Shown: piece by piece, positions 19,111-27,558 of the stretch | Layout of the letters: every line of letters begins with the position of its first letter | How positions within the stretch are numbered: the stretch's first letter is position 1 | Origin: Lachnospiraceae bacterium | Lineage (GTDB): Bacteria; Bacillota; Clostridia; Lachnospirales; Lachnospiraceae | Direction of reading: 5' to 3' | NCBI GenBank assembly: GCA_022800815.1 | Contig: JAAWRC010000005.1 | Coordinates: forward strand, 39,281-103,280 | DNA length: 64,000 nucleotides | Position numbers and translations under genes: made by a program | The notes under the pieces: generated by a model | What the model saw: the letters and a program-made list of their open reading frames with translations, nothing else | Told to the model about the DNA's origin: nothing | The model's database searches: none

Positions 19111-19534
19111 GCTTAAATTCCTCCGATTCCTTCCATACTTTTGCAGTCTCCTGCTCGTACAGACGGTTAATTTGCTTAAGGAGCGCCTGGTATTCCTTCA
19201 CCTTCGCCCTGGCCTTCCGGTATTTCCTCCGGAATACAAAATAAGACGCCACAAGAAAGCAGGTCAGGAGGCATAAAAGAGCCACCCCGGCCCGAACTGC
19301 CATCTGAACCAGCTCCTCGATCTGTTTCGTCGTCATAAGGGGCTCCGCATAGTACAGAACCCACATAAGGACAAACAGCGCATATCCAAATATAAAACAG
19401 AGCGCAGAGCGAATCATCTCATAACTGATATAATCGCTTCTGTAAAACCGGTTCAGCTTAAGCGCCCTTCTCTCCTCCTTCACCCGGAAGATCTCCGCTT
19501 TCGTCATCAGCTTCGTGCGTTCTGCATTTACCAT
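19085..19534 (-). CDS. Small two-helix membrane protein, first gene of the cdaA operon
   Basis: 149 residues from the ATG at 19534, which has GGGAG eight bases upstream; a GTG nine bases earlier is less well placed. A basic N-terminal arm (TKAEIFRVKEERRALKLNRFYR) precedes two helices (about 40-60 and 82-105), and a charged C-terminal coiled-coil (KVKEYQALLKQINRLYEQE) follows. No family is recognised. It overlaps the next gene by 26 bases. The basic arm and coiled coil suggest a partner-binding scaffold for the larger membrane protein. Confidence 0.75.
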   Translation of the reverse strand: MVNAERTKLMTKAEIFRVKEERRALKLNRFYRSDYISYEMIRSALCFIFGYALFVLMWVLYYAEPLMTTKQIEELVQMAVRAGVALLCLLTCFLVASYFVFRRKYRKARAKVKEYQALLKQINRLYEQETAKVWKESEEFKHDNPSGSA

Positions 19535-19564
19535 ATTGTCCACTCCCAGTTAAGGTCTTATAAC

Positions 19565-19573
19565 AGTATAGCA
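19565..19573 (-). promoter_or_regulatory. Extended -10 promoter of the cdaA-HPr operon
   Basis: Minus strand TGC-TATACT, an extended -10 element, with no good -35 box. Transcription would begin about 24 bases before the first ATG at 19534. Confidence 0.5.
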
Positions 19574-19621
19574 TACCATGCGGAAAATTTCGAGAAGATA
19601 TTATGATTTTTCTATAAACTG

Positions 19622-19662
19622 TAAAAAACGACCGGAGGTTCCTCTGCCCCCGGCCGTTTTTT
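19622..19662. terminator. Terminator downstream of pgm, U tracts on both strands
   Basis: AAAAAACGACCGGAGG pairs imperfectly with CCCCGGCCGTTTTTT around a short loop. It follows the pgm stop on the minus strand and separates pgm from the cdaA operon promoter. Confidence 0.75.
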
Positions 19663-19688
19663 ACTGCATCTTAAGAACCTTAAAAAGT

Positions 19689-21422
19689 TCAGATCATCTT
19701 CTGAATCATCTCCAGCACTTCTTTGCCGAACTTCTCGGACTTCTCATCGGCATCCTCAAGGGAAGTCCCCTTGACACCATAATAGAATTTCACCTTCGGC
19801 TCTGTCCCGGAGGGTCTCACGCACAGCCATGCATCGTCACTGAGATCGTAGTACAGCACGTTGGAGGCGGGAAGCCCGGTGGACGTCACGGCTCCCGTGG
19901 CCTTGTCCACCACCGTGTCCTTCTGGTAATCCCTCGCCGACAATACCTTATAGCCGGCCACCTCGTCGGGGGCACCCGCCCGAAGAGTTTCCAGGATCTC
20001 CTTGATCTTCGCCAGCCCCTCGATGCCCGCCAGGGTGATGGACTGGACGCCGTCCTTGTAATAGCCGTACCGCTCGTACATGGCGATCATGGCATCCCAG
20101 AGAGTCATGCCCTTGGTCTTATAGTAAGCCGCCGCCTCGCATAGGGCCATGGTGGCCACGATGGCGTCCTTGTCCCTGGCATGGGTCCCGATCAGGCAAC
20201 CGTAGCTCTCCTCGAAGCCAAACAGATAAGTGCCCTTGCCGGACTCCTCAAAGCCCAGGATCTGCTGCCCGATGTATTTGAAGCCGGTCAGCACCTCAAT
20301 AAGCTTCACGCCGTAGTATTTGGCGATGGCGTCCGCCAGATTGGAGGTCACGATGGTCTTGATTAAGGCGCCGTCCTCGGGAAGCCCGGAGAACTCCTTC
20401 CTCTGCCCGATCTCATAGTCGGCCAGCAGGCAGCCGGACATGTTCCCCGTCAGGGTAATGTACTCGCCGCTCTTCGCATCCTTCACGTACACGCCGAGAC
20501 GGTCCGCGTCCGGGTCGGTGGCAAGCACCAGGTCCGCATCCTTCTCCTTGGCCAGTTTAAGGGCCAGGGCAAAGGCCTCCGCCGCCTCCGGGTTTGGATA
20601 GCTGACCGTGGGGAATTCCCCGTCGGGAAGCTCCTGCTCCGGCACCACGTACACGTTCTCAAAGCCAAGCTCCTTAAGCACCCGGCGGGCCGGAATGTTC
20701 CCGGTGCCGTGGAGAGGCGTGTAGACGATCTTCAGGTTCTTCCCCTCGGCCTCGATGCTGTCCCAATGCTTCACCTGCGTCTTAAGCTCCGCAATGTAGG
20801 CATCGTCGATGGCCCCTCCGATGATCTCATAAAGGCCCGCCGCCTTCGCCGCCTCCTTCTCCATGGTCTTCATCTCGGCAAAGTCGGTGACCGCCTTCAC
20901 CTCCCCCATGATCCCCGTGTCGTGGGGCGGCGTGATCTGGGCGCCGTCCTCCCAGTACACCTTGTAACCGTTGTACTCCGGCGGGTTGTGGCTGGCCGTG
21001 ATGTTGATGCCGGCGATGCATTTTAAGGTCCGCACCGCATAGGAAAGCTCCGGCGTGGGCCGCAGGGATTCAAATACATAGGCCTTGATACCGTTGGCCG
21101 CCAGGCAGAGGGCCGCCTCGTCGGCAAACTCCGGAGACATCCTCCTGGAATCAAAGGCGATGGCCACGCCCTTCTCCTTGCCGCCCGCCTTGGCAATATA
21201 GTTGGCAAGGCCCTGGGTCGCCTTTCTCACCGTATAAATATTCATCCGGTTGATACCTGCGCCGATGATCCCCCGAAGGCCTGCGGTCCCGAAGGAAAGC
21301 TCCGTGTAAAACCGCTCCTTGATCTCGTTCTCGTCGTTCCCTATACCCCGCAGTTCTGCCTTGGTCTTCTCGTCAATATAAGGACTGGCCAGCCATTCCT
21401 CATAAGTTTTTTGATAATCCAT
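19689..21422 (-). CDS. pgm: Phosphoglucomutase / phosphomannomutase
   Basis: 577 residues from the ATG at 21422, with GGGAGG eight bases upstream; the reading frame continues 24 codons further without a better start. Interconverts glucose-1-phosphate and glucose-6-phosphate. ITASHNPPEYNGYKVYW carries the phosphoserine loop, LVLATDPDADRLGVYV the metal-binding DPDADR, FGFEESYGC the sugar-binding loop and VRPSGTEPKVKFYY the phosphate-binding loop. The length is that of the bacterial alpha-phosphoglucomutase group rather than GlmM (about 450). Divergent from the debranching enzyme, which fits a shared role in glucose-1-phosphate and glycogen flux. Confidence 0.95.
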   Translation of the reverse strand: MDYQKTYEEWLASPYIDEKTKAELRGIGNDENEIKERFYTELSFGTAGLRGIIGAGINRMNIYTVRKATQGLANYIAKAGGKEKGVAIAFDSRRMSPEFADEAALCLAANGIKAYVFESLRPTPELSYAVRTLKCIAGINITASHNPPEYNGYKVYWEDGAQITPPHDTGIMGEVKAVTDFAEMKTMEKEAAKAAGLYEIIGGAIDDAYIAELKTQVKHWDSIEAEGKNLKIVYTPLHGTGNIPARRVLKELGFENVYVVPEQELPDGEFPTVSYPNPEAAEAFALALKLAKEKDADLVLATDPDADRLGVYVKDAKSGEYITLTGNMSGCLLADYEIGQRKEFSGLPEDGALIKTIVTSNLADAIAKYYGVKLIEVLTGFKYIGQQILGFEESGKGTYLFGFEESYGCLIGTHARDKDAIVATMALCEAAAYYKTKGMTLWDAMIAMYERYGYYKDGVQSITLAGIEGLAKIKEILETLRAGAPDEVAGYKVLSARDYQKDTVVDKATGAVTSTGLPASNVLYYDLSDDAWLCVRPSGTEPKVKFYYGVKGTSLEDADEKSEKFGKEVLEMIQKMI

Positions 21423-21493
21423 ATCCTGTACCTCCCTGAGACGGATATTTCCGGCTTCTTTGCCGGATTCTCTGATTCCGCCGTATTTCTTCA

Positions 21494-21522
21494 ATTATAA
21501 TATATCGCCTGCCAAAATTCAA
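21494..21522 (-). promoter_or_regulatory. pgm promoter
   Basis: Minus-strand -35 TTGAAT (21517-21522), 17-bp spacer, -10 TATAAT (21494-21499), about 65 bases before the pgm ATG. The plus-strand promoter of the debranching enzyme in the same gap is not clear. Confidence 0.7.
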
Positions 21523-21655
21523 CCGAAATGTACCGGAAGCAGATTGCTTAAGGATTCGGATTTTTCCGTCGATATTTCTAACAAACGTCAAATTTTTTTG
21601 CCGTTTTCCGGAAACTCTTTGACAATATGACCAATTCAGAAAAGGACTTACTGCG

Positions 21656-23842
21656 ATGACCGATCACAATAAAGCTCCGGAAAGAACTGCTTCCGTCCCC
21701 AGGACGGCCCACGTCTCCGTGGAGCAGTTGAAACTCCCCGGCAACATCCATCTGGTCGCCCTGGACAACGTGGGCGGCTTCGACATCCGCCCCGGCTTCT
21801 ATGAGATCAACGGGGCCACCGCCATTCCCGGCGGCGTCAATTTCACGGTCCATTCCCACAGCGCCACCGCCATCGAACTGCTCCTCTTCCACCGGGAGGC
21901 GGAGGAGCCCTATGCGGTGATCCCCTTTCCGTCCCACTACCGGATCGGAAACGTCTATTCCATGATCGTTTTCAAGCTGAATATCGAAGAATTCGAGTAC
22001 GCCTACCGGGTGGACGGCCCCTATGAGCCGGAAAAAGGGCTGATCTTTGACAAAAACCGCTATCTGCTGGACCCTTACGCCAGGGCGGTCACGGGGCAGA
22101 GCCGCTGGGGCGAAAAGCCGGCCAGAGAGCAGCACTACAAGGCCCGTGTCGTGAAGGACGATTTCGACTGGGGCGACATGCCCTCCCCCCTGCTCCCCAT
22201 GGAGGATCTGATCATCTATGAGCTCCACGTCCGGGGCTTTACCATGGACCCCTCCTCCGGTGCCACCCACCGGGGCACCTTCGCCGGGCTGATGGAAAAG
22301 CTTCCTTATTTATTGGAGCTGGGCGTAAACGCCGTGGAGCTGATGCCCATCTTCGAGTTTGACGAGATGCAGGACTACCGGGAGGTGAACGGGGAAAAGC
22401 TGTACAATTACTGGGGCTACAGCACCGTCAGCTTCTTCGCCCCCAACACCAGCTACGCCGCCAGCAAGGAGTACAACCGGGAGGGCAACGAATTAAAGGA
22501 GTTAATTCGCCTCTTCAACAGCCACGGCATCGAGGTCTACCTGGACGTGGTCTTCAACCACACGGCCGAGGGCAACGAGGACGGCCCCTTCTTTTCCTTC
22601 AAGGGTTTTGACAACAACATCTACTACCTGCTCACCCCCGGCGGAAGCTATTACAACTTCAGCGGCTGCGGCAATTCCCTAAACTGCAATCATCCCATCG
22701 TGCGGCAGATGATCTTAGACTGCCTGCGCTACTGGGTCACCACCTACCGGGTGGACGGCTTCCGCTTCGACCTGGCCTCCATCCTGGGGCGCAACGAGGA
22801 CGGCTCCCCCATGCGGGAACCTCCGCTTTTACAGTCCCTGGCCTTCGACCCGATCTTGGGGGACGTGAAGCTGATCGCTGAAGCCTGGGACGCCGACGGC
22901 ATGTACCAGGTGGGCTCCTTCCCCTCCTGGAACCGCTGGGCCGAATGGAACGGCATCTACCGGGACGACATGCGCCGCTACATCAAGGGCGATGCCGGCA
23001 TGGCACAGGCCGCCGCCATGCGGATCTCCGGCTCCATGGATATTTACCGGCCGGACCTTCGGAAAAACGCCTCCGTCAACTTCATCACCTGCCATGACGG
23101 GTTTACCCTGTACGACCTGTATTCTTATAATCAAAAACACAACGAGAAGAACGGCTGGAACTCCACCGACGGCTCCAACGATAACCATAGCTGGAACTGC
23201 GGCGTGGAGGGGGACACCGGCGACTCTTCCGTAAACGCCCTCCGGCTCCGCCTGATGCGCAACGCCTTCGCCCTGCTCATGACAAGCCGGGGCATCCCCA
23301 TGTTCCTCGCCGGGGATGAATTCTGTAACACCCAGTTCGGCAACAACAACGCCTACTGCCAGGATAACCGAACCTCCTGGCTCGACTGGAACCAGTTGAA
23401 GGAGACGAAGGGCGCCGACATGTTCCGCTTCTTCCGGTTTGCGATCCGGTTCCGCAAGGACCACCGCATCCTGCGGGCCAACTTAAGCGACGGAGCCCTG
23501 GGCTTCCCGGACACCAGCTTCCACGGCGTCACCCCCTGGCACAAACAGTTTTCGGGCCAGGACCACTATGTGGGCGTCATGTTCGCCGGAAGGGAGACGG
23601 CCGGCGACGCCCCCCAGATCCTCTACATCGCCTCCAACGCCTACTGGGAGCCCCTGGACGTGACCCTGCCGAGACTTCCGAAACCGTATTCCTGGGAAGT
23701 CCTCCTGGATACCTTTCAGGCTAAACAGGAACCAAAACCCCTGGAGGGCCGAAGCTTTCTGATCAAAGAGCGGAGCGTCATGGTGTTCGGAGCGTTCTGC
23801 GAGAAAGCCGCCGAGACGGCCGGGGCAGCCCCGCAGCCGTGA
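21656..23842 (+). CDS. glgX: Glycogen debranching enzyme, isoamylase/GlgX type (GH13)
   Basis: 728 residues. An N-terminal carbohydrate-binding beta domain (about 45-150) precedes the GH13 barrel. GIEVYLDVVFNHTAEG is conserved region I, YRVDGFRFDLASILG carries the nucleophile Asp, LIAEAWDADG the acid/base Glu, and FITCHDGFTLYDL the third catalytic Asp. It hydrolyses alpha-1,6 branches of glycogen or related glucans. No secretion signal is visible, so it is cytoplasmic. It lies divergent from pgm, which would process the resulting glucose-1-phosphate. A pullulanase-like side activity is possible. Confidence 0.93.
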   Translation: MTDHNKAPERTASVPRTAHVSVEQLKLPGNIHLVALDNVGGFDIRPGFYEINGATAIPGGVNFTVHSHSATAIELLLFHREAEEPYAVIPFPSHYRIGNVYSMIVFKLNIEEFEYAYRVDGPYEPEKGLIFDKNRYLLDPYARAVTGQSRWGEKPAREQHYKARVVKDDFDWGDMPSPLLPMEDLIIYELHVRGFTMDPSSGATHRGTFAGLMEKLPYLLELGVNAVELMPIFEFDEMQDYREVNGEKLYNYWGYSTVSFFAPNTSYAASKEYNREGNELKELIRLFNSHGIEVYLDVVFNHTAEGNEDGPFFSFKGFDNNIYYLLTPGGSYYNFSGCGNSLNCNHPIVRQMILDCLRYWVTTYRVDGFRFDLASILGRNEDGSPMREPPLLQSLAFDPILGDVKLIAEAWDADGMYQVGSFPSWNRWAEWNGIYRDDMRRYIKGDAGMAQAAAMRISGSMDIYRPDLRKNASVNFITCHDGFTLYDLYSYNQKHNEKNGWNSTDGSNDNHSWNCGVEGDTGDSSVNALRLRLMRNAFALLMTSRGIPMFLAGDEFCNTQFGNNNAYCQDNRTSWLDWNQLKETKGADMFRFFRFAIRFRKDHRILRANLSDGALGFPDTSFHGVTPWHKQFSGQDHYVGVMFAGRETAGDAPQILYIASNAYWEPLDVTLPRLPKPYSWEVLLDTFQAKQEPKPLEGRSFLIKERSVMVFGAFCEKAAETAGAAPQP

Positions 23843-23932
23843 CGGGTTCCTCCCCCAACCCGGCGTTAAAAAAACGGCAGGAAGGTTTCCCCCTCCTCCT
23901 CCCATGCATCCTATGAGAAAGCAGGTGCCCTT

Positions 23933-25786
23933 ATGAAGATCACCGATCTGGACATCCGGAATTTCAAATCCATCCACCACATCCACCTCCAGGACATTGA
24001 GAACGCCCTGATCCTGGTGGGACAGAACAACACCGGCAAAACGACGGTCCTGGATGCCATCCGGGCTACTCTGGGCGACTACCGGATTGAGGATGAAGAT
24101 TTTGGGGAGGACGGCGCAAACATCGAGATCGAGCTTACCCTGCACTTTAGCGCAGAGGATTTAAAGCTTCTCCATCGGAAAGGTGTCGTGAGCCAGTACC
24201 GGAGATGGGAGGCATGGGTATCCGATTTTCAGAAAAAGCTTCCCTCCTACCGGGATGGCTCTCTGACGTTTACCATGACAGCCAACAAAGACGGACGCAT
24301 CCGTTTTCGGGACGGCTTCTCCAAGCACAATCCCTGCATCCCGGAGGTCTTCCCCAAGATCTACCACGTGGACACGGAGCGGAGGCTCACGCAGCTCCAG
24401 AGAGACCTTTTCCTTTTGCAGGAGGACGAAATCATCCAGAGGATGCGCTCGGACTGCTGCCTGTTCGACCAGGCCAAGCCCTGCAGCCGTTGTTTCCACT
24501 GCATCGGGCTGATCGAACAGAAACAGCCAAAAGACCTGGACGCCTTCGAAACCTCCAGGCTTCTGGACTACAAGCTCTATCAGCTGAACCTGGACGCCTT
24601 TGCCAGGAAGGTCAATGAATGCTTTCACAAAAATGGGGGAAAGGAAGAGATCCTCTACTCCATGAACCGGGACGTGGAACAGATCTTAAAGGTCACGACA
24701 GAGATATGGCAGCCCGCCCAGAACCTGACCCGCCCCATCTCCCGGATGGGAAAGGGAATGCGCTCCATCTACCTGTTCTCCCTGCTGGAAGCCTACACCC
24801 AAATTGAGGAAAACCTGCCCAGCATCCTTATGATCGAGGATCCGGAGATCTTCCTCCATCCCAGCCTCCAGAGAGTGTCCGGAAAGATCCTTTACCGGCT
24901 CTCCCGCAAGAACCAGGTCATCTTCACAACCCACTCTCCCAATCTTCTGCCCAATTTCAACAGCCTCCAGATCCGCCAGGTCGTTACCCTCCCGGACGGC
25001 TCCTCCGGTATCAGGGAGCAAACCGACCTCGGCACCGTGCTGGATGATCTGGGCTACACGGCCGGTGATCTGATGAATGTGAACTTTGTATTTATCGTGG
25101 AGGGAAAACAGGATAAGAGCCGCCTGCCGCTCCTTTTAAAGCATTATTATTCGGAGACGACCGGTCCAAACGGCGACCTGTTTCGGATTGCCATCATCAC
25201 CACCAACAGCTGTACCAACATCAAGACCTACGCAAATTTAAAGTACATGAACCAGATCTATCTGAGGGATCAGTTCCTGATGATCCGGGACAGCGACGGC
25301 AAAGACCCGGAAAGCCTCGGCAGAGAGCTCTGCCGCTATTACGAGGAGCGCAACCGGGAAGACATGGATAAACTTCCCAGAGTCCGACCGGAAAATGTGC
25401 TGATCCTAAAATACTATTCCTTTGAAAACTACTTCCTGGATCCGAAGATCATGGCCGCACTTGGAATACTCCCGTCGGAGGACGCCTTCTATGAAATCTT
25501 TCTGGAAAAATGGAAGGACTACCTGCACCGCATAAAAAGCGGACGGCATTTAAGAGAAGTTTTAGGCCGGGACCTCACAAGCGCCTGGGACGTCCGGACG
25601 CATATGGAAGAAATCCGCATCTATCTGCGGGGTCATAACCTGTTTGACATTTTTTACGGGAGATATAAGGAGCAGGAGGCAGAGCTCCTGGAACGCTATA
25701 TCGAACTGGCGCCAAGAGAAAATTTCCAGGACATCTTTGATGCCCTGGAACGATTTCCTTATTTTGAGAGCAGACGGTTACTATAG
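23933..25786 (+). CDS. OLD-family ATP-dependent endonuclease (AAA ATPase plus TOPRIM)
   Basis: 617 residues. ABC-type ATPase with Walker A at 30-38 (GQNNTGKTT), the signature region near SRMGKGMRSIYLFSLLEAY, Walker B in SILMIEDPEIFLHPSLQ and the H loop in QVIFTTHSPNLL. The second half is a TOPRIM nuclease with the metal-binding Glu near residue 390 (FIVEGKQDKSRLP) and an acidic DSDGKD near 450. Lone OLD proteins are often antiphage or DNA-repair nucleases. Unusual: five Cys at 175, 176, 184, 187 and 190 (CC-x7-CxxCxxC) inside the ATPase, able to bind zinc or an Fe-S cluster. No GajB-like helicase follows. The 3' end overlaps the convergent MerR gene by six bases. Confidence 0.88.
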   Translation: MKITDLDIRNFKSIHHIHLQDIENALILVGQNNTGKTTVLDAIRATLGDYRIEDEDFGEDGANIEIELTLHFSAEDLKLLHRKGVVSQYRRWEAWVSDFQKKLPSYRDGSLTFTMTANKDGRIRFRDGFSKHNPCIPEVFPKIYHVDTERRLTQLQRDLFLLQEDEIIQRMRSDCCLFDQAKPCSRCFHCIGLIEQKQPKDLDAFETSRLLDYKLYQLNLDAFARKVNECFHKNGGKEEILYSMNRDVEQILKVTTEIWQPAQNLTRPISRMGKGMRSIYLFSLLEAYTQIEENLPSILMIEDPEIFLHPSLQRVSGKILYRLSRKNQVIFTTHSPNLLPNFNSLQIRQVVTLPDGSSGIREQTDLGTVLDDLGYTAGDLMNVNFVFIVEGKQDKSRLPLLLKHYYSETTGPNGDLFRIAIITTNSCTNIKTYANLKYMNQIYLRDQFLMIRDSDGKDPESLGRELCRYYEERNREDMDKLPRVRPENVLILKYYSFENYFLDPKIMAALGILPSEDAFYEIFLEKWKDYLHRIKSGRHLREVLGRDLTSAWDVRTHMEEIRIYLRGHNLFDIFYGRYKEQEAELLERYIELAPRENFQDIFDALERFPYFESRRLL

Positions 25787-26584
25787 TTTGGCCACGGGGA
25801 AGTAGATCCTCGTCTCCCACTCCTCCACCGGAATCTTGTCAAAGGCGGTCTTCATATAAAACTCGTAGGGAGCTCCTGCGATCTGGTAGCCGTTCTCCTG
25901 GATCCATCTCACGATGGCCGCATAGCCGTCGGAGAGGCCGGAATATCCGCCGAAGTGAGCTGTGGTCGCACAGAGGCCCCCTTCCAGCAGCCGGTCCGCC
26001 TGTTTCGCCTCCTTCATGACCAGCCCGATCTCCACGTCGCTGCATTCGTGATCAAATTCCTCGTCATGATAGATGGCCAGGGTCTGGCTGCCGGCCTCCA
26101 GCTTCTCCTCGACCACCCGCCGAAACAGCTTCTCATACTGGCCGCCGAAGTCCGCCACGGAAACCCGCTCTCTCACCGATATGATCGGCATCGCCTCCCG
26201 CTCTTCAAGGGTCACTGCGTATTTGTTCTGATAGCTCATAACGTCACCTGTCCTTTCAAAATCCTGCAGATGTCTGGTCAGCTCGTCCATCGCCTGGGTA
26301 ATCTCCGCAAGGCGCTCTGCAAGCACCAGCCTCTGCCGTTTCAATTTCAAAAAGAGAGCACTCTCATCCGTTTCTTCCAGAAGAGGCCCGATGTCCGCCA
26401 GTGAAAAACCGTACCGCTTCAGCCTCTGGATCAGCAGCATCTTGGAAAGCTGCTCTTCGCTGTAATATCGGTATCCGGTAAACGGATCCGTAAATTTCGG
26501 CCGCATCAGCCCGATCTTGTCGTAATGACGCAGGGTCTTCACGCTGACCATACAGATCTTTGAAAAATCACCGATACTGAACAT
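25781..26584 (-). CDS. MerR-family regulator with GyrI-like effector domain
   Basis: 267 residues. The N-terminal winged helix (FSIGDFSKICMVSVKTLRHY ... GYRYYSEEQLSKM) is MerR-type, followed by a dimerising coiled coil (KRQRLVLAERLAEITQAMDELTRHL) and a C-terminal GyrI/BmrR-like domain that binds hydrophobic cationic drugs in related proteins. No Cys ligands for metal are present. The promoter at 26639-26669 has the lengthened spacer typical of MerR control, so it probably activates itself. No obvious efflux gene is next to it, so its regulon is elsewhere. Confidence 0.92.
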   Translation of the reverse strand: MFSIGDFSKICMVSVKTLRHYDKIGLMRPKFTDPFTGYRYYSEEQLSKMLLIQRLKRYGFSLADIGPLLEETDESALFLKLKRQRLVLAERLAEITQAMDELTRHLQDFERTGDVMSYQNKYAVTLEEREAMPIISVRERVSVADFGGQYEKLFRRVVEEKLEAGSQTLAIYHDEEFDHECSDVEIGLVMKEAKQADRLLEGGLCATTAHFGGYSGLSDGYAAIVRWIQENGYQIAGAPYEFYMKTAFDKIPVEEWETRIYFPVAKL

Positions 26585-26638
26585 GTTTTCCTCCTCACCC
26601 CCGGCGTCCCGGAAGCTTTCCGTTCATGAACTGACTCT

Positions 26639-26669
26639 ATCATACAGGCTTCCCCAGGGGCAGAGTCAA
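26639..26669 (-). promoter_or_regulatory. MerR-type promoter with 19-bp spacer and internal dyad
   Basis: Minus-strand -35 TTGACT (26664-26669) and -10 TATGAT (26639-26644) are separated by 19 bp, too long for unaided RNA polymerase. The spacer carries the dyad CCCC-T-GGGG. This is the classical architecture that MerR proteins untwist to activate. Confidence 0.75.
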
Positions 26670-26685
26670 GAAGTTTTTTTATCTT

Positions 26686-27243
26686 CTACATATCATCCGG
26701 CATCTTCTCCACCTCATCCTCCCGATTGGAAATCTCCATCAAAGCCCGATTTTTAATGGTACGCTTTCTTTTAAAATAACAGGCAAAATACCAGACCAGC
26801 TCTCCTCCGATGACAGAGAAGAGAACCCAGACAAACCAGCCCCCCAGAGGACGACTTACGGCCGAGCAGATAATGACGTAATCGAGCATCAGGAGCAGGG
26901 AGGCTTCCGTCCAGGCCAGATAGGCCATGGTCATGAGGATCCCGGCGGCAAAATCCTCCTCCGTCAGAAAGGCAGCCAGCTTTTTTCCATACATTTTTTC
27001 CCTCGTGGCAAAATGCGGGATCGCCCGCATGCAGATGAGATGCATGACGTATACATACGCCATCACAAACAAGATTAGGATCAGACTCCCTCTGCCGCCC
27101 CAGCCGTCCGCCACTCCGGCTCCGTTAAAGTGGGTCACGATCTCGTCCGGGATCCGCTTCCAGAATACGATCAGAAGCAGACAGGTGAACCAAAAGCTTC
27201 CATGGACAAGTCCGTTTGCGATCCGAAATCCCCATTTCCCCAT
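26686..27243 (-). CDS. DUF1648-domain membrane protein
   Basis: 185 residues, about four to five helices. KRIPDEIVTHFNGAGVADGWGG is the DUF1648 signature; in related SdpI-type proteins this region precedes the transport or immunity helices. The C-terminus is acidic and cytoplasmic. It is 26 bases downstream of the ribbon-helix-helix gene and likely co-regulated by it. Role unknown: immunity to a membrane-active peptide is known for SdpI but is not shown here. Confidence 0.8.
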   Translation of the reverse strand: MGKWGFRIANGLVHGSFWFTCLLLIVFWKRIPDEIVTHFNGAGVADGWGGRGSLILILFVMAYVYVMHLICMRAIPHFATREKMYGKKLAAFLTEEDFAAGILMTMAYLAWTEASLLLMLDYVIICSAVSRPLGGWFVWVLFSVIGGELVWYFACYFKRKRTIKNRALMEISNREDEVEKMPDDM

Positions 27244-27269
27244 AAAATCCTCACTCCTTCCGGATATTC

Positions 27270-27485
27270 CTACTCCATCTGTCCTTCCCTGCCCTGTTCT
27301 GCCGCCTCCCGCCGCTTCGCACGCTTCCGTTTCCGCACGGCCTCCGTCAGCAGATACTCAATCTGCCCGTTGATGGAGCGAAAGTCATCCTCGGCCCATT
27401 CGGCCAGATCCGTCCACAGTGTCTGGGACAGACGCAAAAGCACCTGTTTCTTTTCTTTATCCTTTTCATTTTTCTGTGGGGCCAT
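27270..27485 (-). CDS. Small ribbon-helix-helix DNA-binding protein
   Basis: 71 residues. The ATG at 27485 has GGAG eight bases upstream; the same frame is open further upstream but is only a shadow of the ABC permease. KKQVLLRLSQTLWTDLAEWAE is the beta-strand and first helix of an Arc/MetJ-like fold, FRSINGQIEYLLTEAVRKRK the second helix. The perfect inverted repeat 33 bases upstream is a natural binding site. Similar proteins often sit beside DUF1648 genes, so an autoregulated pair is likely. It could also be read as an orphan antitoxin-like protein, but no toxin is adjacent. Confidence 0.8.
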   Translation of the reverse strand: MAPQKNEKDKEKKQVLLRLSQTLWTDLAEWAEDDFRSINGQIEYLLTEAVRKRKRAKRREAAEQGREGQME

Positions 27486-27517
27486 AGACCTAGCTCCGTT
27501 TCTTCTATATGATATTG

Positions 27518-27541
27518 GGGGACAAAACATTGTTTGTCCCC
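27518..27541. promoter_or_regulatory. 24-bp inverted repeat, candidate operator of the RHH gene
   Basis: Perfect 9-bp arms GGGGACAAA / TTTGTCCCC around ACATTG, between the permease stop (27559) and the RHH start (27485). There is no U tract on either side, which argues against a terminator. Confidence 0.6.
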
Positions 27542-27558
27542 ACGACAGACTCAATATT

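Noticed and set aside
23844..23863. CGGGTT/AACCCG hairpin after glgX as a terminator
   Set aside because: Only a 6-bp stem with no U tract, and the OLD gene start follows closely.
23933..25786. Gabija-type system built on the OLD nuclease
   Set aside because: No UvrD-like GajB helicase is next to it; downstream is a convergent MerR gene.
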